Source: Oegoconia quadripuncta (taxonomy: Eukaryota; Arthropoda; Insecta; Lepidoptera; Autostichidae). Taken from it: 64,000 nt of DNA. Below are positions 49,001 to 61,000 of this stretch, in pieces. How positions within the stretch are numbered: position 1 is the first letter of the stretch; each line of letters starts with the position of its first letter. The DNA lies in NCBI GenBank assembly GCA_949316235.1, contig OX438744.1:31368778-31432777 (forward strand), read 5' to 3'. Below the pieces are notes generated by a model. It saw only the letters and a program-made list of their open reading frames with translations, ran no database searches and had not been told where the DNA came from. The position numbers and the translations under genes were made by a program.

Positions 49001-52000
49001 GTCGGTGAATGGAAAAAGTTTGGTTACCAGCCATTTTAAAAGTTAACCTTGCAAGCTACCATGAAGCCTGCATCATGAAGCTTGAGATATAGCCAGCGCC
49101 CTAAATGTTCTACGAGACGAGATCCTATGCTAACAATCGGTTACAGCAGCATGTCCGTATTGAAGGGCATCGTTCAAATTGACATCAAACAAGTATCATG
49201 AAAATTAAATCACAGGGACACATTATGTTTAATTCAGTTATGTCAAATAACCTGTCAACCAAACAAATAACTGTCGGCAAGTAGTAGTTTAATTTGCAAG
49301 AGATTCCTGACAGTTTCAATTTCAAAATATTGTCAATTAATGACCCTCGCTTTAACACAGTGCAAATTGTAAGCCGCTCCGACTCCGAGCTAACGATAAA
49401 AAACAAATTTGGCAGATAACGTACGTGTGAATGAGTTTGCAAATAAGTAAAAGTTAATTTAGTTGGTCCTTCATGAGTATTTTTATTACCTACTAGCTTT
49501 CCGCCCGCGGCTTCGCCTGCGTGGAATAACTTTATTTGTTTATCCCGCGGGAACTACTCACTTTATCGGGATAAAAGGTATTCATTCATTCAAATGCGTT
49601 CATCCGTTTCGCCATGTTTGAGCAACAAACAAATATCAAAACTTTGGCATTTATAATATTAGTTCAAGTCTGTCAAAACAATACCTATAGTTATGTTATG
49701 TTAATATATAATTAAAAAGTGCAGTGCTGAGATTATTATATCTACTTATCTAAATCTGCCGCCAAGCAGCAATGTCAATAGCATTGTTGTGTTCCGGTTG
49801 TCAAAGATAAGATAGCCAGTCCCCCAAATGTGTTGGGGTTTCCGGGTCAGTACGCTTCCACCTTTGACTTCATCTTCACTTAACATCAGGTGTGATTGAA
49901 GTCAAGTACAAACCCGTTGTGCATAAAAAAAAAAAAAAAACCTACACTACCTAACGTATTTTTATGTTACAAATTCATATGTAAGTAGTATGTAAAAAAA
50001 TAGAAATGATGATGATGGAGTTAGAGCAGACGACCAGTCCGGTGCCTTGTTATTTATTATTGTGATTTGTGACTTTGCGGCCTTGTAGGTTAAACGGCAT
50101 ATTACCAACGAATGTAACCAATAAATGACTCTGAACAAAAAGAAGTAAAGTGAATGCCAAAAAACCTATTCATTTGTTACCTAATAAATTGGTCTGACTT
50201 GTTTTTCTTTATTATTATATCTGCCACATATACATAATACTTATACAGCCGAATTCATAGAATTTACAATCCTCTTACATTGCATTTACACAGGATTTAC
50301 ATGACAAATGAACAAATCCGTAATTCATAGAGGCTAAATCCTTCCAAAATGAAGGCGTTATGGGTGCTATAATCATCGTGTATACCGTAAACCCCTTGTG
50401 TCGATTTTATCTGACAGCTAACGAAAATAGCCGATCGTCAATAAGCGTCATCGAGTCATTCATGTGCATTGCCAAAATTGAAATATTCTCCCAGATTTGT
50501 AATAATTTGGTTTGCATAAGAACAATAAACTGCATATACAGCATCATAAACTCATAACAAAAGTATGGAAATAGATAATCTCTGAGAAATTGTGTATGTG
50601 AGTGTAACATACCTTTTCTTCCTTTAGACTTTCCACTTTAGGCTCAACTCACACCAAAAGACCGTCGAAGCGCAGCGAAGCGGAGCGCAGTTTCAGTGTC
50701 ATGAGAATTTTAACTTTATTTTCATTACTATAATACTCATTATCGCATGAGAAACTCGAACGAGGCGCGCGGATGCCCGCGGAGCCGCGGGAATTCCGGC
50801 GAATTCCATAAACGGAGCCGTGCGCCTGCATTATAGTATTATAGTAATGAAAATAAAGTTAAAATTCTCATGACACTGAAACTGCGCTCCGCTTCGCTGC
50901 GCTTCGACGCTCTTTTGGTGTGAGTTGAGCCTTAGAGATCCAGCCTTTCGACGAAGCCGGATATTTCGTCTAGAGAGTTCTGGTATTTTCTTTCCTTACG
51001 GATTTTTTTTGTCCATATATGCAGCAAAATAATCAACAAATAATAACAACTCTGACATTTGAAGAATTCAATTCGGCTAAGTTCGCCTGTTACGGCAATG
51101 GCTGCTAACCAAATGTATTCAAGAAGAAATAGATTATTATCTGTGTTGAGGAAGTGTGACGTGCCGCTCTGACAGACTTGTAACAATATAAAATCAGACC
51201 TACAGGAAACTATGAATCCGAGTAACTTAAAACATTCTTTAAACTTTAAAGAGGGATTTAGCTACAAATTGTTGTAAACGTGTGGTAAAAGAGATCTATG
51301 AATGCGACTAATAAACTGTACAATGAAGTATACATGCACATACCCAGTCGAGGCGAGGCAGCGGTCAAAGGACGCCCTATGAAATTCTTACAGTTTACAA
51401 AACAATCATCACCCGCGACCGTACTTTGACGTATTAAATCATATGAAACTTTACTTTTGAGCCTTAACGATAGTATAACGGACAAAGAGTCGGCGATCAC
51501 GATCGAAAGCGACCTTATCTACGAGCCAATAATGATAGGTAACAACACTTAAAATTACATGAGATGATTTCTCGCCACTTCCTTTTATATCTTTGCAACA
51601 TTCTACAAACCTTTTTTCCACCTCCTCTTCCACATCAGACTCCTGGCTCCATGTCTCGCTAGTCTTCACCTTCTTGTTCCTCTTCTCCCTATCCACGACT
51701 AGGGACTTCCTGCTATCTTGACGGACGGGCGTTGTGCTACGGGGAGTTTCCGATTTCGCTTCAGACACCTCCGGCCACACGGCTGCCATAAACCTGTTGA
51801 AGTATATATATCTCTCCTTTAATCTCTAAGTAGTATAAAACAAAGTCGATGTCCGTTAGATTTAGAGGCCATCTGTTTGTGCGCTTAACTGTTCTAAACT
51901 ACACAACGGATTTTGAAACGACTTTCACTATCATTTAGACAATGTGTTCCGGAAGGACTATATGTACAATAGAAGTAATAGTTTATATTTTACATCGAGA

Positions 52001-55000
52001 TCCACGAGGACAAGCCGCGGGCAGTACGCTAGTTCAAACAAATTAATTGTTGTTGCTACTTTAGGACAGACCTCTTTAATCAGTAATGGTCCTTTGCAAA
52101 TTGCTAAATACATAAATGTGAATCCTATCTTGCCAGTAACAATTATTTTATTGTAGTTTAATTTGTATAGGCTAAGTGCTGTGGATTCTGTGAATAAATA
52201 AAAAAATACAGATGGGTAAATTAGCCATTCAAGGGTATTATATTTATTATCACAGACTTTCTGATTAGCCTAGACGGATTGTTACATATGGCGGACATGC
52301 ATTATAGTAAAATGCGCTGCCCAGAGGAACCCCACTTAAGAAGCATACATAACTATCTGTGAAGGCATTCGTTCAATGGCTAATTGAACCCTCTGCCTAC
52401 GACATATATATACTAAAGTAGCCTTTCATTAAAGTGTTGGTCCTCTGGCAAACTATGACGTCTAGACGAAAGTAAATAGCCATTTTTAATAGACTTAAAA
52501 AAAGAAGACGGTTCGCCATTCGAATCGTCACTCCAGGGATATAAAGCAAACTATGACCCGTGTTAATAATCGTTCTCAACATTGAGATGACCTTAAGTTG
52601 ACGCTTGAAAATCTGTCGCATATTAAAAAAGTATCAAAAACAAAACAGTATTAAGACTGAAACGCGATCTGAATCTCAAGAACGGTTTATTAAGGCCTTA
52701 TTTACTAAAGATAGTGTAAGCATAGAATTTACGAATTTTTCCGCGATTGCTTTTTACCATTTGATAAAGTTACTCGAACTAACATGTCTAATTATTTTAA
52801 ATACACGTTCAGAGCATCGCCATTTGAGGCTTAGAATCTATGATTATGCCAGCCTCATAATACCCTAACATTTACATTACTTACAACCTAACATATCAAC
52901 AACAAAGTTATACAGCATTCTGGACTCAGCCGACGCTGGATCCGCCAGGATGTTGTGAAATATACCTACTATACTGTAATAATTTGTAACATAATCAGAG
53001 AAAACCTTATACAATAAAACCTAAAAGAGCTCAAAAGACATGAAATTTTGCAATACATTTTTTTAAAGAAAATCTGGTAATTATTGAGACTACCTCTGGA
53101 ACTCTTAATGTTATCTTTGGCACCCTTAACACTACCTCTGGCACTCTCTATGCACCTACCTCTGGTATTCCCTATCGAGAAACACCTCCTCACACCGCTC
53201 CGGCGTCATAGAGCTACGGCCCGCTGCCTCCACGGTGTCATCGTTCTCCCAGTCGGTGGCCGGCCGCACAGGTGAAGTAAGGCACTGGTTGATACGCGGA
53301 TACCAGCAGCGGGCCAATAGCCCACGGGAAGGGGACCTGGTAATTAATTTATCATCACCAGATCAGACACAGGATGTCTGTCCACTGCTGAACATAGATA
53401 ACTATTTAGTTTAGTGCGGTCGGGAAATATAAGAAAGAGGCCTCTGTCTGGCATCACGCTGTAAAGAACATAAAGTTTGCAAAATGAAGATAGATAAGCT
53501 TTTTATTGCATTTATACGAGTATACACACACACAACAATTTAACATATGAAAGATCGAACTTTGGTGGAAGCGTACTGACCCGAAAACTTATTTGGGGAA
53601 GTCACAACCGGAACACAACAATGTTATAAACATTGCTGTTTGGCGGCAGACTTAGATAAGATGGTAGTAGCTAGCCGGGCGGACATTTAAAATGCCCTAC
53701 CACCAACCAAACCAAGTACTAAACATGTACCCGCTGGGGAACGAACCCGCGACCTCAGATTTGTAAACCCCATGTTGTTTACATTGAGCCATACACTAAA
53801 ACAAGTACAAAAACATAAAATGCCGCAGTATACAAAAAGGCTACAGCTCAGTGTGTAAATTTGCCCGCAATGGGCAAAATACTGGTATTCTGCTGTAACC
53901 TTCATGTCACTCCTGGGACAACTGGAATTTTAAATGTGTTTGGTGTTGATTAAAACTCGTGATAAATAATAACATAATTAGTGAAAGAGACTTACATTAC
54001 TAGTGAAGTGAATATTGGGTTATACCCGTATTGGATTCAATTAATAAAATATACCTAATTAAGTTATTGAAGAAATTATTATTAGAAAATAAATTAATAA
54101 TGAATGAATTAAGGTCGCGGTTCAGACATACACCCCAAAAACATTAGTATCCTTCTTGGGCAATCGGGTAAAAGATAACCTTAACCACCTCCAGCAGCTG
54201 TGTACCATGTAAGAATAATTGCGATCGATTGCTAATTATTTACAGTTTAGCTCGATTGCGTTTTATCGCTATATAGACCTTTATCGAGATACCATAATTT
54301 ACTTTCAGGGTGCTTACGTTACCAGCTGGCGAGCTAATTGGCATTAATTAGATATCGATACAGCTGCAGATCCTTCGCAAAAGAACAAAACTTACTGTTC
54401 TCTAGCATACACCTGGTCAACCAGGCCCATCTTGCACATCTCGAGCTCCTCGTAAACGACAGAGCGGTCCTTCACGCAGTTGCATAGCTTAGGATTCTCT
54501 GTGAACCACACTTTGGGGGCTTGTCTGGTTTCCCTGGAAGAGAAGTAGATTGAATGACTGAATGGGCTATAATGAACACATCACTTACTCATTTCAAGGG
54601 TTACCCACAGTCCTCCATACAAGGCCTGTCCAGATCCTTCTGGTGGTATAGATACTTAATGGGCCACTCAGTTGGGAACACAAGGATCGTTATCCGGAGC
54701 CATTAGCAACATCAACAGATTGCTAGGTTTCCTGGTTGAGCTTGATTAGTAGGAGTGAGGCCTCAACCACCCAACACAAAATAGGCGCAACTGTCTGTCT
54801 GTCGGCTGCTTTTCAAGCTGCCGCTGCATAAAAATGTTACTACCCATCCAAAATTAATAATAATAATAAATATTTCGGATATTTACACCAATCATCTAGT
54901 CCCAAACTAAGCAAACCTTGTACTATGGATACTAGATAACGTATAAACATACATAAATATTTATATAAACATCCATGACTCGGGAATAAATGTTCGTATT

Positions 55001-58000
55001 CATCACACAAACATTTACCCCTCGCGGGATTCGAACCGCAACCGTTGGTTTCGCTAATAGGGTCACTATCCACTACACCAATCGGTCGTCAAATTATTGG
55101 AAAGACGGTACGGTAAGATGATTATTTCTTTTCGCAATTAAAGATAAGCCTGTGCTATTTCACCAATATAGATAAGCAAACGCAAGGCAACAGCCATGAC
55201 AGATTTTGGAAGCTTCACGGATTCGAATCATGGACGCTGCAGTATTGTATGAAATAATAGGTTATAGATAAGGGAAAAAACTCACTTGTAACATTTGTTC
55301 TTGTCATGTCTGAACAACAGTGGCTGACATATTTTAAGTACAAAACTCCATGTCTCCAAGGAATCCATTGTAGTTCTGGAAATCTTTCTGTCTAGTGTAT
55401 CATCTAATTCTGTCTCTATAGGCAGACTCTCTTTATATGCGGTTTCAGTGGATCTGTATGCTCCATCAGTAGGTTTATATCCACTTTCAGTGGACCTGTA
55501 TCCGCTTTCAGTAGATTTGTATCCACTTTCGGAGGACTTCCTGCTGTCAGTAGATTTGTATCCATCTGAGTAGTCACTCCTTTGACTATGTATACCTCTG
55601 ATTCTGTCATCTAGTTCTGGCGTTATGGAACCTTGGCTTGGCTCCTTTGAATTACTTTCATCTTCGTCTTCATCTTTTATAGGTGACATATCATACTCAA
55701 CCAAAGCTTTCTCTTCGTCTTCACTCATATTCTCCTGTTTTATCTCGTTAATAACAGACTCTAAAAATGTTTCATCATTACCATCCATCGACAGATCTTT
55801 GGATGTATCTAAATCGAACTTATCATGTGTTGGCGAGTTGTATAGACTCTCTTTCCTTTCTGATGTTTTTTTAGAAAATTTCTCCATACTTAAGTCTGCG
55901 TCGAAAATATCCAAAACCTCATCTTCATCTGAATCTATTTCGAATTTAAAAGAATCCATCACAGGTTTTAGCTTTTCCATTTTAGGTTGCCTAGCTGGCT
56001 TAGCCTTTGGACTATCAACAGGTTCGTCAATATTTACAACTTGAGGTGGAATTTCTTTCGGCATCATTATTTGATCCAGTTTAACCTCTTCTGGGATAGG
56101 AATACTGGCTAATTGAATATTTTCATCGACTTTTGGGCTAGAACTATTATTTTTATCGTCATTGTCTAACGACCAGCTATCACAGACTAAGTAATCACTT
56201 AGATTCACATCGGTTTCCCGTACATCCCTTTCAGATGATTTTTTTGGTTTCTTCGCAGGTTGATCTGTTCGCTTAATATCTATTTTATCATCTCTAAGTT
56301 TAGCTTTATCCTTATTGCTTTTATCATATCTTTCTTTATATTTATCTTCTATTTCTTTGCCCTTGTGGCTTTTCTCTTTGTCTCTATATTTGAATCGCTC
56401 ATCCTTCATGGTATATTCATGTCTTCTTTCAAACCAATCAGTCTTTCTCTTGGTTCTAGGTATATCTACTTTTATTTGTCTACGTTCAGGTTCTTCTATT
56501 TTCTTTTCAGTGTCTTTTTGTTCTTGAGTGGGCTGACCTTGATTGGGCTCATCTTTCTTACGTTGGAAAGGGTTGTCATATCCGGGCAACAGTTTTTGGT
56601 AATCGAACTTAAACTCCTTGCCTTCAGCTTTAGCTTTCTTCGCTTCGCGGATTAGCTCGTCTACTTTGCCTGGGTCTGGAAATAACATTCTATATTTACA
56701 TATGTTTTTTAACATATACATTGTGATTTTTTTTTAACTAATGTTCACAAGCCATTTACTTACTAATGGTAGATAATAACGAAAATCTATTCTACTGCAT
56801 TCTTAAACTAAACACATGTAAGTATGTAAATAATGAATACAAACTAAATTATGCCATACTACATGCAATGCCATACACACGCATGCAAATGAAAATTACA
56901 TATATAAAATCCTTAATTCGATCACAGTAAGTACGTAAGATTATTTTAATCAATAGCCTTTTTCGTTTCACAAATGAAGAGTCGACTATAAAATTTTTGA
57001 AGAATTTTATAATGAAGTTTATAATACGAAAAACACTTCGCTTACATAAAATACAATCAAATTACATTACATACAAATGTGTAACCAAAAGCGTAAGAAA
57101 TAGACATAACCGCGTCGCCGACTTACTGTGCGCGTCGATCGTGCGATTGCGCAGAAAACGTTGCTTCTTGACATTACGACCTTGCGTCTTCATGGCGGCT
57201 AAAACGCGGAAACTGCGAGCTATATGCGTAACAAGCGAAAACATGCGAGTGGTAATCGTGATACTGTGATATGGACAATGGGGTTAATCTCAAACGTAAC
57301 CCCTAATCACAGACCATAGATGGAGTGTTACGTTAAAGCATTTATTGTTGAAAATAGATCCAATCGAAGCGACAATGACAGATTTCTTTATAATCTGTGA
57401 AAAGTAGCATTTCTAAATACTTTATTGCTTATTACCTGCGCAAGTTCGAATCCCACAAGGGGCATATGTTTGTATGATGAATACGGACATGTGTACCCGA
57501 GTTATGGCTGTTTTCACTTATAATAAGTATTTATTTACAAAAAAAAAGTATTTATGTAGTATATCAACCATCTGGTATCCACAATACACGCCTATAGTTG
57601 CTTAAAGTGGAACTAGATGGCGTTGTGCATGTCCAAGGAGTTTTTGTTTTTTTATTATTATTATTACCAGACAACCTTTAGGTAAAGAAGTACTATGGCA
57701 TTATGGATGATTCTCTCTGCCAATAGTAAATTATGTGTCATACATTGCAGCTGCAGCTCGTTGAAACAAAAGTATCACGAAACTAATCTGTCCTACCACA
57801 GATTATAAAGAAAACCTCTCATTCTATTAATGTACGATTTAAAAAATAATTTGTGTTTTAACCTTATCGCCAACAATACTACTAGGTTTGATGATACACG
57901 AATGGCATTTGCCTTCATTTATACAACGGTTTATTTTGTTTGAGGCAAAGGTGCCGTGTTATCGTAAAAGCGGCGAATTGGTTAAGAACAAAATATTTTA

Positions 58001-61000
58001 ATGTTCGCCGAACTCTAAGAGCCAACGCAAATTGGACTGATTATTCGTTCCACTGTATAATAGCCAGACATGCCATGAGACCAAAACTCCAGGCCACATG
58101 CACATAATTCTGTTTATCTACAGGTACTAAGTAGCGTGCATTCGCTGTTTCAATCCGTCTCGTGAAACCAGCACGCCAATCGCTTTTGCCAGCTACGTGA
58201 GTGAAGCAAAACAGCAGGTAAACTTGAAAAACAAAACATCAGGGTCTACCGCGTAAAATCATGAATGACTCATGATTCTAACTTGACTGTAATACTGAAG
58301 GTAATGAGAAGATTATGAATTATTATGATAGGTCGCTTAACGAAGCATGTGAGTGCAATGTTCAAAAGTTACTATAAAATATATTCTTTTGCCAACCAAC
58401 AACTTGTATATTGGATGTGATTTCTTCCCAGTGTTTACCTTCACCATAGTGCAAAAATGACGGTAGCGTCACTGAAATACAGACGTGCTAAGAACTGGGG
58501 TTCGAAAGTCTGTTGATCGATACATTGCTTGTGCGATAAACCATACAGCGACAGAATACTGCTTCGACGAACGCTAGTGCAAAAGAGACCTTTGTGAGTG
58601 AGGAAGAAGGGTCGGAGCACCTCGACACTGTTACTTAAATCCAGACGGTTTAGGCTGGGCATATACGTCACATTTTTCCTTCCGATAGTCGGAAGGCGTA
58701 GAACCCATAGTTTTGTTTGAACATTCAATACACGTCCGATTCGATAGTCTTTCGGACGTCCGAGTCAGAAACAGCGCCGAGGTGCGTACGATTTTATTAT
58801 CGATTTTTTTCTTCCTTCGCGTCAACATGAGAAAATATTTTCAATTTTCATTTTTTTATTATTATTATTATAGACGAGCAGCATTACTGCTGGTATGTCG
58901 ACATTGATGTCAGCGTGAGTGCGGCTTATTCGCAGAGCGTGTCCTCGTAACGGTCGTATGTCTTTCATCCTGAATATGTCGTGCAAGTGAAGCAGGTTGT
59001 ATTTAGATGAGAATTTTGAATGTCTCGATGAGGTCACCTCGCAAGCGGCGCTCTTCAAGGGTTGTAAGATTCAGAATCTTCAGTCTCTCCTCATAGGGTT
59101 TCCGCCGCAGATTAAAGGGTATCTTAGTGGTCTTCCTTTGTACACTTTCAAAATCAAAATCAAAAAATGCTTTATTTTGTAGGTACATAGGGTACACTTA
59201 AAATAGTCAGATTTTACATTTTTAAAGCTACTGCTTGTTCAAAAGGCAATTTTCCCCTGAGAAGAACAAGCAAGAAACTCGAGAGGTCGAGCTTTTAAAA
59301 AAAGGTTTTTATATTACAAAATTATTATTTTATATTATAATATTTCATTATTAATTGTGAAATAAGTAGCCTGGTTATGCGAACGGGCTGGTTATGTCCA
59401 TGATTGTTTATCATCTAAATAATCTGATATTTTATAATATGCTTTCCTAATAAGTTTCTGTTTTATAGTATCTTTAAATTTATTGAAAGGAAGATTTTGT
59501 ATATCAACAGGAACTTTATTGAAAAAGCGTATACATAACCCTTTGAATGAATTACTGACTTTGTGGAGGCGAGTTATTTATCTTTATTTCTTGTATTGAC
59601 ATCATGTTTATCACTATTTTTCCTAAATGATGCTATATTTTTTTGACATATATTACATTTTCAAAAATGTACTGTGATGAAAAGGTTAGAATATTATACT
59701 CTTTAAATCTGTCTCTAAGTGACACTGTAGGTCTCAATTGACAAATTGCGCGAACGGCTCGTTTTTGTAAAACAAAGATTGTATTTATATCCGCGGCATT
59801 TCCCCACAGCAAGATACCGTAAGACATCAGGCTATGGAAATAACTAAAATATACTAATCTAGCAGTATTTACGTCCGATATTTGTCTAATTTTTTTGACT
59901 GCATACGCTGCAGAGCTGAGCTTCTTCGCCAATTTATGGATATGAGGACCCCATTGTAATTTGGCGTCCAAAGTAATGCCCAAAAATGTGGACTCAACAA
60001 GGTCTAGAGTGACATTTTTTATCATTATATTTGTGGGCACCTCCCTGACATTAGGCAGTACAAATTTAACACATTTAGTTTTTTTCTCATTCAGTAACAA
60101 ATTATTTACCGTAAACCATTCTACTATTTGAGAAATAGCGTTGTTCACAGTTGATTGATTTTGCATTACATAAATGGGACAAGTAACAGGAATTCGTCGT
60201 CCATTTTTTCTTTCTGCTCCGCATGCAAGCACTCGGGACTCGGGAACGACTGAGTTCAGAAAAAGTTTGACGGAAGTCAGTCAAGAAGAGTTCAGAAAAA
60301 CACAATCGGACATATATTCCCAGGCTAAGGCCGGAGCGAAGCTAAGCCTTCGATGTTAGGTTGAACATGTGGAACAAATTGGGAAGATCTTTCGCACTAG
60401 CGTTTTATTTTATTTTTATTTATTCGGAAAACCAACAGCTGCAATAACACTAATGGAAACTACTATAGGAAACAGAGAGCCAATTACAGGTCCTCACAAA
60501 TAGAAAGTTCGTCGAAGAAGTATTCTGTCGCTGTACGGTTTATGTCGATCAACAGATTATCGAAACTCTTCCGAACTAAGTTCTTAGCACATTTGTATTT
60601 CGATGTTCAGTTACGGACGGTCCAGAATAATGACACAAACTAAGTCATGAGTTGTTTATCTTGAGGTGTGCTTACCACGGTTTTAAGTACAACGAGTCAG
60701 CACTCAACCAAAATCACATCGAATGTTAAGTGAAAAGTGGAAGCGCGCATATTCGGGACGCCGAACTTATTTAGAAAACTGACTATCTTATCTCAAACAA
60801 CCTGAACGCAGCCATGCTACGAACATGGTGGTAACTAGCCAGACCAAATAAAAGCGTAAGTAAAAGTTGCCATAAAAACCTTTGCATTACACATTCTCTG
60901 TTGATTCCTATAATCATTCACAATTCCCACAAAGCCTATTAGTGTGCTGTATGAACTAATCTTACCTAGGAATGACTTGATGGGAGGCATTGCTTTAGTG

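Noticed and set aside
53160..53284. Shorter version of the exon at 53160-53336 using the acceptor at 53285
   Set aside because: It puts the upstream exon (ending in phase 2) out of frame and meets a stop; the acceptor at 53337 restores the frame.
57062..57244. First coding exon starting at the ATG near 57190
   Set aside because: The Kozak context is good, but the frame continues in phase through an acceptor at 57220 to the exon at 60966-61127, so an internal exon is the simpler reading.
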